From Cristatella mucedo (taxonomy: Eukaryota > Bryozoa > Phylactolaemata > Cristatellidae): a DNA stretch of 64,000 nucleotides. The notes beneath the pieces are model-generated. The model saw only the letters and a list, made by a program, of their open reading frames with translations, was not told the origin of the DNA and made no database searches. The DNA lies in assembly GCA_009760855.2 (NCBI GenBank), contig WPIO01000266.1, positions 96,813-160,812 of the forward strand, read 5' to 3'. Shown piece after piece: positions 11,269 to 22,827 of this stretch (positions are counted from its first letter, which is position 1; each line of letters starts with the position of its first letter). Position numbers and translations under genes: made by a program.

Positions 11269-12012
11269 TCAAGACTTATATCTCTAGCTATTGCTTTCAG
11301 TCTATGCGATGTTCTATTCTGCTATGTTTATGGTATTTTCACTCGTTCGCCCGCTGCCTGCGCCGCGGCCATTTCGGATGGTCGCATTGATTCCCTGCGA
11401 GGCCGTCGCAGAGGGCGAGGATCGCCCTGCATGTCAATCTTCTTCACTGGGCATACTTTCAATCTACTTACATACTTACAATCTACTTCACTGGGCACGC
11501 TTTCCGTTTTTTTCAAAAGCCTTCGGAAACTAAAAATATGCAGAGAGAGTTTTTAAGAGAGTTAGAAAAAGAAAAAACTAAGCATGCTTACACAGTCACA
11601 CCCAATTCATGAAATGTCGCACGCAGTTTAGAGGATTTCTCGGTCCGCGAGCCGTGAGCAGCAGTAGTAGGGGCCAACACGTAGTCTTCAAAATGCCGAC
11701 CCTCGACTGTGTACTACACCAAGTTCTCTTTTTTCACGCTTAGATAATCTATTCTACAAAAGCTAAGGCACAAACTTTAGCTACGATGCACTTGCTCATG
11801 CAACAGCGAGCCGCTCGCAAGGGCCAGCGCAACCACGCCCGACCCGGTTTCCGGTTACCCAAGTGCCTCAGCATAGACATACATGCACACACCGGACAAC
11901 GCACGGAACCGGAAACCGGATCACTGAAGTCGAGGTTGTTGTCAGGCAACCTGGGGCGGCGACCATTCGAGGCTCTCGGCCGTTTGAAACCGCTTTCCAC
12001 ATAGGACGTACA
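11269..12012. other. 5' flank of the Sp17-like gene
   Basis: No gene was recognised. The last 150 bases before the ATG are GC-rich with several CGG and CCGG motifs but no clear TATA box, so the promoter cannot be placed. Confidence 0.35.
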
Positions 12013-15000
12013 ATGGCGGTCCCATTCTCAAATACGAAGCTTCGAGTTCCCAGAGGATTTCAAAATCTCCTCGAGGGTCTGGCGAGAGAGGTGCTTCGCT
12101 CGCAGCCGTCCGATGTTTACGCTTTCGGAGCAAGCTACTTCGAAGCTCTCATCCAGAAGAGGCTAGGTACGTACTCGCCAGCCACGAGTCTTTAATCGCT
12201 GCCCTTGAGAGTTGGATGCACAGTATCGTTTTATGTATAGACATTCTAGACGGCTTGGTTATTCGAAGCCAATAGGATGACTTTTTGCGCGAAGCGATCG
12301 GCCTCTCGAGTTAAGTTATTCAAGCGACGTGGTAAAAAGAGTTTCATGTTTTTTCTCTGGCATAAGCAGGTGCATGCGACTATGAGATATGTGTGAGCAG
12401 CAAGCGATGCGGGAGCTTTGTCGAATAAGCTTTTGAGAAGCTGAACCAGACTGGCAAGTCCGAGTTAAAACAATACCGACAATAACGGTTGTACTTGCCC
12501 GTAGCTTGGCGCAGGGATGCACACGTGCAATTCGGTAAAATGTTAGTTGGCTATTATCGTGGCTCATCGAGCAATATTAGAGCTCTTTGCCTCGATGCTT
12601 TTAGATACGGGCATCGATCCCGTGGAAATCGGTGCGAAGCTGGAGGACAGATTTTACAACAACAAAGCTTTCACGGTGAGTTGCTGAGTGCATCATGTAG
12701 CGTCGCTCGAGGTTCTTCTTATCACGCCACTTTCACATCATACAATGACTAGCTATGCGCTGATGCGAAGCAGTCTGAAACGTCGTTTCTTTCGGATCCG
12801 GTCGGTTACTCTGACCTGAGGCTGCGATCTCCTTAAGATAATTAGAGATCGGTAGTCAAGTAAGAGCAGTCTGAAGGTTGACCTGCACAGCTGTACGCTA
12901 GCGTATGGCTGCAGCCTACGTTACGAGAGGCTGACGTCGATGGGAAACGCTCAGCAAATGAGGATGCGAAGAGCCGTTATGCATTAAATTAAATACATAA
13001 ATCCTAGCTGATTAAACAGCCTCTTTTTGTATAGCGACAGAAGAGCCTTTATGGCTATCACCACCGCTTCCAGTGGCGATAAAGAATCGCCCACTGCCGT
13101 GATGGCACACTAGGTAAGACGGTTGCTTTCACGACCTCGGACCCGAGGTCGTGGGTTCGATCAGACTTAGAAGGGAAACTTCCACATAATAGTTTTGTTT
13201 TGGGGGCCGTTTAAGTTTCCTTCGGAGCTATGCACACTCATGAACTTGCCGAAGCTTAAGCTGAGAATATTAAGTTTGCTACGACGAGACCACGTGGCCT
13301 CTCACCCCGCAGTGCTGCCAATGAGCAATGCACTCAAGTCGATGAACTGTGCTTTTCTGGATATGCGTGCAGATGAGCGTTGCTCACACTTTCATATTTT
13401 TCTACTTTATTAAAATATTCTTCTCATTCATATTGGCGTCAGGAGTAAATATCGTATTTACCTGAACTATTTTCATAGCCTAGCAATCCATAACCGATTG
13501 AGAGCCTGAGAGTATTGACTGCATATAGTCTTTCTCGATGCGAGCTGAAAGCATGCCTGGTAGAAGGACGACCCTCGGGTCTCGTGTTCCGAGCGAGCTG
13601 CATGTGTCCTTCACCACCCTTTGGCTTCTATAGTGACTGTCTGAAGTGAATTACACACCATGACCTTGGCCTGAAAGCCAGGCTTCACCAAACCGGCAGC
13701 TCGCCGCGCTTCTTCCGGTCGCCTCGCGCGTGAATGCGAGCAGGCACTGCTGGGAAGCGTGCTCGAGTCGACTGCTGACCGAGGTGCCAGCATGGCCGCC
13801 ATGCACCGTAGGCTCCGTGCACCGTGGCAATGCACGTGATGTGGCTTGCTGCTGGGTGATTAAGCAGACCGGATGCGACTCTTGCAGCCTTCACTGGATA
13901 GCCGTGCGCCGTGCTACAAAGCTAGTCTAAAGAAAAGCTGCAGCTAGCAACGTCACGTAGCCGCGCAAGCATTGAGCACGGTCGACACCGCAGCAGTTGG
14001 TCTCGTTCTGGCCCAGAGCTCATCGTCTGCAGCGCTCATCTTTGCGCTTGTTCACTCAGTGCATGCCGCTCGGAGAGTCGACAAAATGCTTTGGTTTTTC
14101 GCTTGCGCCGCTCTCACCGGATTGATCTTTTTATGCGTTGCCGTCGCCTCCGCCGCTCAGAACCCGGAAGTCGACCCGAGCAACCCGCAGCAGCAGGACG
14201 CAGCTCGTGCGATCCAGACGAAGTACAGGCAGCACGCGGCAAAGCAGGAAGTGGATGCGCTCAGAGAGGAGAAGGCGGCCACCACGATCCAGGCCGGCTT
14301 CCGTGGGTACCAGGACCGGATGATGGTTGTAAAACTCAGGTGAATGCCAGCTGGCCGCGGTGCGTGGAGGTGGGCCGGCAGAGCTCGCGCGCCTTCTGAC
14401 GTCGACGTGCCAGCCTCTAGCCTCTAGCCGGTGGCAGCAGCGGCTGCCACCGCCGCTGCAGAACCGCAGCACCGTATGCTTGACAAGGGCTCATAGCGAT
14501 AAAAAAGTGCTTGCCAATATGGCGAAGCCTCGTTTTGGCAGAGACCGAAAGTGCCGAGGCACGAGTTGAGCTCGCTCAGCGACGCACAGCATAGGACTTG
14601 GGGGGGGGGCGATGGTCGTGCAGGCCACCGGTTCAGTGGCTGCAATCCCCGTGTTTCTGCTTCAGAGAGAACCAGGAGCAACGAGGCGCCGACCGTGAAG
14701 GTGAGGACGTCGATTTCGAGCAGATGAAGTCCGGCTTCAAGGCGCGGAAGGAAGCGCAGGCGCAGGCCAAGGTCGCCGAGGCTCAGGTGAGCATCCGCTG
14801 GCTCTAGCTGGGCCATCACGTGACCGCAGGGTAGCCAGCAATAAGTCGTGACCTCAATCGGTCAGAGTGGGGGGGGGGGGAGGGGGGAGGTCGCGTGGCT
14901 TTCGCACCGTTCGTTCATCTCTTTCATTTCGTTTTTTTAATGCCTCCCGTTTGACTGCAGGCCACGGAAGAGCCTCGATCAGAAGTAATTGACATTGACC

Positions 15001-15320
15001 TCAATGACCCGGACGTGCAGGACGCTGCCATACTTATCCAGGCCGGCTTCCGGGGCATGATGATGCGGAAGAAAAACCCCGAGGCCGCCAGAGGACCCGC
15101 TGCCGAAAAGGTGGGCGCAAGGACGGCAGACACCGCTGGCGGCAGTCACGGCCACGGCATCGGTGGCTCCGAGGCAGCGGCCGAGCCACACGTGGCTTCC
15201 GGTGACGAGGCCGAGCAGCCGTCGGCCGACAGCGAGGCGACGGGCGAGGCTGCCGAGCAGCACGAGGAAGGACAAGAACTGGAGGAAGAGGAAGAGAAAG
15301 AGGAAGAGGAGGAGGAGTAA
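12013..15320 (+). CDS. Sperm-protein-17-like protein: RIIa docking domain plus two IQ motifs
   Basis: Five exons with GT..AG borders give an uninterrupted 302-residue protein: 12,013-12,166; 12,581-12,675; 14,161-14,339; 14,666-14,786; 14,961-15,320. Phases agree at all four junctions. Exons 1-2 encode the RIIa (dimerisation/docking) fold of the Sp17/ropporin/CABYR group: PRGFQNLLEGLAREVLRS, YFEALIQKR, then DPVEIGAKLEDRFYNNKAF, which closely matches the mammalian Sp17 N terminus. Exon 3 carries tandem IQ-type helices (AARAIQTKYR, ATTIQAGFRGYQ), and exon 5 another (AAILIQAGFRGMMMRKK), expected to bind calmodulin. The tail is Glu-rich. In animals these proteins dock to A-kinase-anchoring and radial-spoke partners in sperm flagella and cilia. 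Mammalian Sp17 is about 150 residues with one IQ, so this protein is twice as long. Exon 4 linker and the exon 4 acceptor (alternative AG two bases on) are the least certain parts. Confidence 0.88.
13015..13175 (+). repeat. SINE2 copy in intron 2 of the Sp17-like gene
   Basis: Shares 'tgtatagcgacagaagagcctttatggctatcaccaccgc'-type sequence with 18,212-18,330 and the 'cgtgatggcac...aagacggtt' block with 41,317-41,480. It has a tRNA-like GGTTCGAT B box near 13,155. Confidence 0.6.
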
Positions 15321-15514
15321 TGGCAACAGCAGGGCTGCTTCTTAGGCACAGCTGCTGCCTCATCGCTGCCATTGGATCACGGTGACCAATGTCAGCTGTT
15401 GTGCACGTGACTCCGGCAAGGCCCAAGAACCGTTAGCAGACGACTGACGATTGACCCCATACGCTTGTGCGCAGCGCGCTTATTTCCGTGCAAAGCAAAA
15501 AAGCGACCGGGCAT

Positions 15515-15520
15515 AATAAA
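15515..15520 (+). terminator. Poly(A) signal of the Sp17-like gene
   Basis: AATAAA lies 195 bases after the stop codon and is the first such hexamer downstream. Confidence 0.65.
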
Positions 15521-15939
15521 AGGCGCCTGCTGCATCCTTGCTGATGGCCAAACGAATGAGAAGCAAAAGCTCTGCCTCAGGCAGCAGGTGGCCGCTCTGC
15601 CGCACCTGAGCCTCCATGCTTTGACATGTGCGTCTGTCGGAATAGCTGGCTTAGATGGCAACGAGCGACCAAGAAACCTGCCTACAGCAGCAGTGCCATG
15701 GGGGCGCAGCTGCAAGAGCTGGAGCTGGCGATGCTTGATTGCACGCAAGAATGTCTGGTGCAACAGAGCACCCTGAAGCATCTGTAGCAGTTCTACTTGA
15801 AAACGGGCCGAACGGTTGGCCAGTGGCAGACTGCCAACAACTCTCAGCTGTGCTCGCCACTGTTTTGCGGCCAAACTTCAGTGGTGACATCCTGCTGGGT
15901 CCTGCGAATTTAGATTCTCCCCGGTATGGTCCGACGGAT

Positions 15940-16064
15940 GATGATAATAATAATAATACCAATACGGCATTTGTATTGTGGCCTCAGAGAAGTAAATATC
16001 TGCTTGGTATTCCGCATATACTGGAAAGGGACGGCAGGAAGTTTGCGCGTGTGTGTGTGTGTTC

Positions 16065-16120
<56 letters not shown>
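15940..16120. repeat. (ATA)n and (GT)n microsatellites
   Basis: A short (ATA)n run at about 15,941-15,958 is followed by a long (GT)n array at about 16,070-16,118, with imperfect GT-rich flanks to 16,190. Open frames here are repeat artefacts. Confidence 0.9.
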
Positions 16121-16559
16121 ACATGTGGGTGAGTGTGCATGGGTGTGCCTGTGCATGTGAACATGTGTGGTCGTGCGTGCATCTGCTCGTGTGGCAGTGG
16201 ACAATATGAGCCCTCGGAATGCAAACGCTCTCTAAACACGACCCAGCCAACAGGATAGCTCTGAGCTCTTTTCACCCCATTGTACATTCCATATTTGGAG
16301 ATCTTTACCTCTCAGCTCCATTGGTGCAGGCGGCTGAGCACCTGCCCGAATCAGTGCAGGCTTCTGTTTATACTCTGGTAATATCCATCCGAGACCTGCT
16401 CAGGCTTGAAATTGATGCTCCAGAGGGTTCAAAGCTAGTAACTCTTGGTATAGGATGCTGACCTTCAAAACTTTGCACTATTTGAGCCGGGCTTATCTGC
16501 TGTACACAAGCCCAGTTCAAATGGTACAATTTTACTTTGTGTAGGCCACTCGCTAGGAG

Positions 16560-17590
16560 AGTGTAAGCAACTTTCAGCCAGTCTTACTATTGCTGTCCCT
16601 ATTAAATACATACAATAAAAGGAAAGAACAGACTAACTAAACACTTAATTGAAAACTTCAAACCCAGCAAAGAAGCTCCAGCCAAGTTTTACAGCAAATC
16701 ACTCGGCCGAGTCAGCACTGTGACGAGTGTAAAATGAGTTGCTCAGGAATGATGACCTTACACAAATAATCAAAGTAGAGTCGCTGTGATAGTTGTGCTA
16801 AATCTCTGGGCAGTGTTTGATGCAAATGGTCGAGTGCTAGCTCTTCTTAAGCGCCTTTCGTATGGTGAGGGTGTCACTGGCACTGCACGGTGATAATGCA
16901 GGCCCTATCTCAACAGGATATTGCAGAGTGTAAAATTCCATAGATCACGGTGTGAAGCTTTTAAGTATGGGGTACTCCAAGGATAGCTGTTATGGGTCCA
17001 TATCACTTCGCAATGTATACTATCCCTCTTGTTGATACAATCCCTCGGCACAATCTTGTTTTTCATATTCATGCAGATGACACGTAGTTGCGTTCGTTTG
17101 GGCGTTGATCTCTCTCTCGCCTTTCTAGCGGATCACATTCTCTCGACTCGCTTGCAGCATGCAAATGTACAGCGCCTAGAAAGAGATTGAGTTCTCTGAG
17201 GGTGTTTTATCAAGTGCATTATTATTATTATATATGCATTGCTGAATACACATTTAAATGGCAGCAAACTTTCTCAAATTGAATAAAGATAAAGCCAACT
17301 TACCAGTTCTGGAAAAACCTAGTGTCATGTGGTATTGGAAAGCCTCACCTTAATATTTTCTTAGCAACCATTTCTTCTCGAGTCTCAGCGACTAAACTGG
17401 ATATCCTGCTCAGAAATGACCTTTCACTAGACGAACATATCATGACATAATGATACAAATTGTAATTAGATGAGTGTGTCTCCTCGACACTAAAGTTGGC
17501 CGACTCTCAGCCAAGGAACTTCTCAAAATAAGGAACTGCCTAGATAAGAGTGACTCGTCTGTAGAGCTTATGTATTCATGTAGAAACTGG
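16560..17590 (+). repeat. Old LINE-B-like RT remnant with a nested LINE-B tail
   Basis: Degenerate RT coding: the region corresponding to LLDLSAAFDTIDH at about 16,790-16,830, GVPQG-like sequence at 16,975, YADDT-like at 17,075, then, after an inserted LINE-B tail with (ATT)n at about 17,160-17,235, the AANFLKLNKDKANLPVL region and IRNCLDKSDSSVELM. The nested tail interrupts the older copy between the catalytic motif and the thumb. Confidence 0.65.
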
Positions 17591-18190
17591 TAATTTTGGA
17601 ACAGCCATCCAGATTTTGTAACGAGCGAACAGTAGAGTAAAATAAGTATAAATAAAAACAAAAACATTAACAATTAAAGTGAAAACTAAAGTAAAAAGGC
17701 TAGCATATTTAAAAGCCTCACTTGTACAGCAGGCATGACAGCCATCAAACAAACTTGCAGTGGGCAGCAAAGAATTGCTTGCTGAAAGACTCCAACCACT
17801 CGATCTAGGCCGTGAAGTGATGAGGCTACATTAGATACGCTGGTCGAGCCAATAAAGCGAGTTAGGCTTTCTAGTTTATGAGGAAAATTCGAAATTATGT
17901 TATACACTTCCTAGCTGCCAGTTTTCAAAATACAGAAAGCTCCAAAAGGCTGACTGCTGCATGTTGCATCTTCTTTAATTGATTTGCATGATGGCTCTGC
18001 CATCCAGTTGCATATCGACTTCAAGGGTCCATCAGTCACTTTAATCCTTTCATTCTCCAGCTCAGACCAAACTTTCGGAAATTCCCAATGAGTCTTCTCG
18101 TAGTACCACCGAAGTCCTGAATCGAATCGCTAAGCAGTGCCTCCATTCAACCTCAAATCATTTGGAGAACATGCTCGTAGGCTCCACAAA
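17591..18190 (+). repeat. Unassigned sequence, then LINE-B C-terminal remnant
   Basis: The first 350 bases are unassigned. From about 17,940 the sequence matches the LINE-B C-terminal region in broken frames, including the 'cctcaaatcatttggagaacatgctcgtag' block that corresponds to the NLKSFGDRAFSS region of the copy at 10,560. Confidence 0.5.
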
Positions 18191-18211
18191 AGAACAGGTA
18201 AGCTGATTTAA

Positions 18212-18400
18212 CAGCAGCCTCATTTGTATAGCTGCAGAAGAGCCTGAAAGGCTATCACCGCCACTTACAGTGGGCAACGAAGTATCACCCACTACATGAT
18301 TCGAACCATGACCATGGTTGACCATGACCGTGGTCGTGAAGAGCGATACCATTACTCCTGGACTATGACCCAGGGGTAAGGTGCTTTATCTACTGACTGA
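18212..18400 (+). repeat. SINE2 copy
   Basis: Begins with the same 'cctcatttgtatagctgcagaagagcc' block as the SINE2 at 13,015 and ends against the LTR at 18,410. Its middle contains a small CCATGACCATGGT palindrome. Confidence 0.55.
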
Positions 18401-18409
18401 ACGACATTT

Positions 18410-19732
18410 TGTAGCGCCTTGCTGGCCTTGGCTGAGTTTTAGCGTGAACAAGAGCTGTTCGGAAGAACTCCTTTGTCGTCCTGGAGCAGTGAGCCAGAAA
18501 GGAGCGTCAGTGCGGTTAGAGAGCAAGAGCTTAGGAGCAAGCCAGGAAGCTCTGAGACCAGCGGTGGCGACTCGGCCTTTAGAATTGGTGCGATACGCGC
18601 GGGAGCTGCTGATGGATGTTGGCTGGCCCGTCAACCTCCGCCGTCACTCTGTCCAAAAGAATCGTCTGGAACCCATTCGCCATTCAAGCTGGACAGAGGT
18701 GTCATTCCAGTGGCCTAGTGCCGGTATTAATTCCTTATCGTAATGGGCCCTGGTGTCGGGCCCAACACCACTAAGCTCTTGCCCCTTTGTCTCAGCTAAG
18801 TATTTAAGAGGCGAGCAACGCTCGCTCTTGGTTTCTTGGTCTTTTGTCCGGCTCCGCGCTTCGACGCCGTCGGACTCGTTTCTCGGAAAGCGAGGGAGGA
18901 GGGCAGGCTTTTCACCGGCGATTGACGGAACAGGAAGAGGCAGCGCTAGGAGGATTCGGTGTACTCGACCAAATACGGTCGTATCGCGCCCGAGCAGGCA
19001 TTTTGTGTTTCTTTTGTGTTTTGTGTGCGCGCTAGCACGAGGTCTCGGCATAAGGATTTGCCGGTGCGAGCTAGACGTAGTTGGCGTGTGTGGAGTATTC
19101 CTGCCGCACTGGTGGGAACGGAGTCCTAGTTCTCCGGTTAGGGTTTAGGCTCCGGTTCGGGCTCCGTCGATTTGGGTCGTTCCCCACTATAGACGTAAGC
19201 AGCCTCAGTGTGGAGAAGTATTTCCTCCGCAAGAGTGTTGGGGCGGTTGAGAGCGTTCGAGGAGTGTGGAGATTAAACTGAGCTAGACGCGCAGCGACTT
19301 GCTGCGCTTGCGAATAAAGCTCAGTAAAATCCCCAATTTGTGTGTCTCGCTTTCCAATTCACGCCGCGGACTCACGACCCCCTTAAGTAACGGTAAGCAG
19401 GTCAGCGTCAGAAACGCTCGTTTCGTGGCGGCCAGCTTATTGCGCGTTGGCGCGCATCGAATGGCATTAGGCGCTAGGTTACGCCGCTAGGTAAGCGGCA
19501 GGTCAAGCCTACTCCGCCGAGCCTTCGACGGTCAATTTTGGTATCGGACCAATTCTAAAGGCCGAATCGCCACCACTGGTCTCAGAGCTTCCTAGCTAGC
19601 TCTTAAGCTCTTGCTCTCTAAACGCGCTGACGCTCCTCCCCGGCTCACTGCTCCAGGACAAAGGAGTTCTTGCCTGCCGCCGAACAGCTCCTGTTCTCGC
19701 TAAAATTCAGCCAAGGCCAGCAAGGCGCTACA
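18410..19732 (+). mobile_element. LTR (plus) fused to an inverted U3 fragment
   Basis: The plus-oriented part (18,410 to about 19,527) matches the complete solo LTR at 32,838-34,148 from its TGTAGCGCC start: a TATTTAAG promoter-like box at about 18,800 and an AATAAA at 19,314-19,319. At the CCTTCG near its 3' end the match stops. From about 19,540 to 19,732 comes an inverted copy of the first 190 bases, ending GGCGCTACA. The whole unit therefore starts and ends with the same LTR 5' end in opposite orientation, flanked by ATTT on both sides (18,406-18,409 and 19,733-19,736). Confidence 0.75.
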
Positions 19733-20233
19733 ATTTCTTATATCGCTTTTGCTCTGTCGCGAGATTTTTTGTTTGCACTCTTCGGCTGAAATTATGACAG
19801 CCATCTCTGATCAATCAACCAGCTTCTTGTCAGCATGCGTGAAAACTAAAAAGTGATTTAGTCGTTTTAGAGTCGTGCTGAGTCTGCCCGACTTGCTCAG
19901 CCACTGCTATCATCCGGCTGAGAACAGCGGACCCATTTTTAGTAGACGCTCACGAGCTAGCTGGGTGGCCGTTTGCAGCCCGGTTCCGTGTTCCACATTA
20001 AACAGCATTTGTCTGAGCCATCTTTTGCTGTGTGCGACTGCACCCACAAACGTAACAGAGTGCCATTGTAATTTTTATCAGCGCTTACTGTAACACTAGC
20101 TTCACCTCCTTGGATTTATGGTATTGAATGAGGCGATAAGTACACTCAATCAAGCACAGCTGTGCAACTAGTGATATCTTACATAGTCAGCATAAGTATT
20201 CAAGCAACAAGCAAGCTAGATTGTTTGCTCTGC
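19733..20233. other. 3' flank of kinase copy 1
   Basis: No gene. About 19,785-19,875 read on the minus strand matches 44,235-44,335 downstream of kinase copy 2, so the duplication of copies 1 and 2 reaches past their 3' ends. Confidence 0.5.
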
Positions 20234-20239
20234 TTTATT
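20234..20239 (-). terminator. Poly(A) signal of kinase copy 1
   Basis: AATAAA on the minus strand, 43 bases past the stop codon of the last exon. Copy 2 has one at an equivalent place. Confidence 0.6.
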
Positions 20240-20539
20240 CCACGAATACAGGCAAAAGGAAAGAATCGCTGTGAAGGACCAATCAGCGATTCTGTGGAGC
20301 GGATTCCGATGTTTCTTCATTGTCACGATCATTCGCTAACTTGTGGAGACTTTCGATATGTTTCTTCACTTTCGCCAGTTTGGTGCGGAGTTGTTTGTCA
20401 GGGTGGAGCATCCCGCACGTATCCGTCAAGAGAAGTGTCTCCTATAACGGCCAGAAACAAGCATATTGTAAGCTTTGGACTGGCTATAGGAAACAAAAGT
20501 AAAGGATAAATGGAGTACTGGCACCGTAAAAAATGCAAA

Positions 20540-20975
20540 TAAAAATAATTACGGTGATGACAATAAATTTAATAACGACCAAATATGATAATTTACAATA
20601 CAATAATTTGATAATTATAAATTTAATATTTCTTGAACTTGAAATATATAAATAATATTAATAAACTTATCACTTATGCTTTTATATAGTGCCCTCAGAT
20701 AACTTAGTCTCTTTCTAGGCACTTTACAGATACTGCAAAGAAATCATTACCAAATGATTAGTGGTGACATTTGCTATGTCATATATCAGGCACTTCACAT
20801 ATATGCCACGGGGGTTCTAGCTCACGGTCTCAGCCAGAATTTGGTCGGGGTAAGCACCTTAATCACTGGGTCATCAAGCATAATATTGTTAGATGTGACA
20901 TGCACAGGGTTAACATGTAGATATGGTTACTAGCAGCAGGCACAATGTCAGGCACGGGCACAAAAGGAGATGTAT
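20540..20975 (-). repeat. AT-rich patch, LINE-B tail and SINE1 in the last intron of kinase copy 1
   Basis: An AT-rich stretch (20,540-20,660) precedes a minus-strand LINE-B 3' end (20,665-20,975) that is itself interrupted by a minus-strand SINE1 (about 20,785-20,880). The LINE-B resumes with the 'gacatgcacagggt' block. Confidence 0.65.
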
Positions 20976-22738
20976 TACTTTATAATTATATTGCTGCAGC
21001 CATTGATGAACGGTGGTCAATAAAAAATTGGATACGCTGCAAAGTCGCAAACCCATAGTATCGCAACCGAAATTTTTCACGCAATTAACAGTGACACTCA
21101 ATGGCATCCATTTTCTCTTTTCTTGATAGTTCTCGCAGTCTGCATCTTCACTGGAAAGCTAAATCAAAAGACACAATTAGCATCCTAGTTAGCCCCGATT
21201 TCGGAGTGCTTAATTAAGCCAGAAGGTTGTGGAATTTTCATCTTGCATGGCAAATATATTTCAATATATTTCTAAGTAAGACAAAGCTGCAGCAATCAAA
21301 TGCAGCCAATGCTTAATACATGCTTTCTTAATAGTACTCATACCCTGTACCCTGCAGCACATGCACAGCCGAGCACCTGAAGACTGTTCTATTTGCAGTT
21401 ACTTGATGCACTGCTTGATATCCGGTTTTTGAGTTCTCAAGTCGCCGAACCAGTTTTCTGACATGTTTCGGTATTTTTTCCGACCGGTCAATTTTGAAGA
21501 GGCGAGAAGGTAAACTACTTTCGCACCACATGCTGAGCTGACACTGCCATGGCAGTGACGATAACCAAAACGCTTTGCATTTCAATCGTGAGATGACGAT
21601 GGTGGCACACGGAACCGAGGGGGACCGAGTTTTTTCATCGAACACTCGAAAAGTTGCAGCAGAACGACTGCCATGCTGCCGGGCCACGCTCGTTCGAGTT
21701 GTGGTGCTCATGCATCTACCTCGCATTTATCAAGTTGATGCAGCTTGCGACATCGGACACCCTCGAACAGTTTGCACCGTTCGTGATCGGTCTTTGGGTT
21801 AACGAGCATTTCGAGCAAGGTCAGGCCCAGCGAGTACATGTCGGTAGCAGGACTGTAGTTTCCGTCCTGAAGCTAGAAAGTGCCATAAGACAATAAATGG
21901 CAGGCCGAACGAGGCTCAAGCAAAGCAGGGCAAGGAGTGATGCAGTGGGTAGCAGAGTTCCACTAAAACTAGTCGATCAACCAATCGCTTGCATGCACAG
22001 CCAAGCTTGAGCTAGCTTGTGTGCCCGGAACACATCGCGAATGAGGGACCCGAGTATGGTAACAGGGCACAAAACCAGGGGTCAGTAGTGCTTACTTGCT
22101 CCGGGCTTTGGTACAGGACTGTACCATTTTCCCCCGATCCTGGCGACTGTACTAAGCCAAAGTCGCCCAGCTTGATGACACGCTGCAGCAGCTCAACACC
22201 AGCACTATCTGATTTCTCCTTTTTTAGCAGAAGAACATTTCCCGGCTAAGAAAAGAGGAAAAGTGCACACTGCATGATCAATGCACCGACCAGTACTGAC
22301 GAACTTGCATCATCAAGCAGCAGAATGTGAGTAGCAACAAATTTCTGCGCTAGGCTGAATGCTCGACGTTGTCTGGGGAAAGCCAATCTAAAAGGACATC
22401 GGTTACCCGGCACGGCAACCGCTGGTAAATTTACTACCAATGCATATCTAGCGCTCTTGGCAAATTCAATCTGCAAACCCCTCTCACAGAGGGAGCCCAT
22501 TGTACTGCTTGAGCAATAATAACTCAGCATGGAGGTCTCTTCTGCAAATGCAACTTTAGCCATGCTAGCATGCAGTAGTGCACGGTCTCACGAAAGAGTC
22601 ATTACATTACTTGGACACTTCCTACGGAACAGCAGCCAAAAAGAGTCGGCCGAGTGAAACGCTGTGTCGCAAAAAAAGCACACACCACCGTCCATATTTT
22701 GCATGGCTACACAATCGTAACAGCGAATTGGCCCGACA

Positions 22739-22739
<1 letters not shown>

Positions 22740-22825
<86 letters not shown>
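22740..22825. repeat. (CA)n microsatellite at a splice donor
   Basis: An unbroken CA array of more than 40 units. On the kinase strand it is (GT)n and begins six bases after the exon C donor. Confidence 0.95.

Positions 22826-22827
<2 letters not shown>

Noticed and set aside
15910-16290. Open frames of His/Thr and Val/Cys repeats
   Set aside because: They are translations of the (GT)n array.
22740-22825. A CRISPR-like or satellite array
   Set aside because: It is a pure dinucleotide repeat without spacers.
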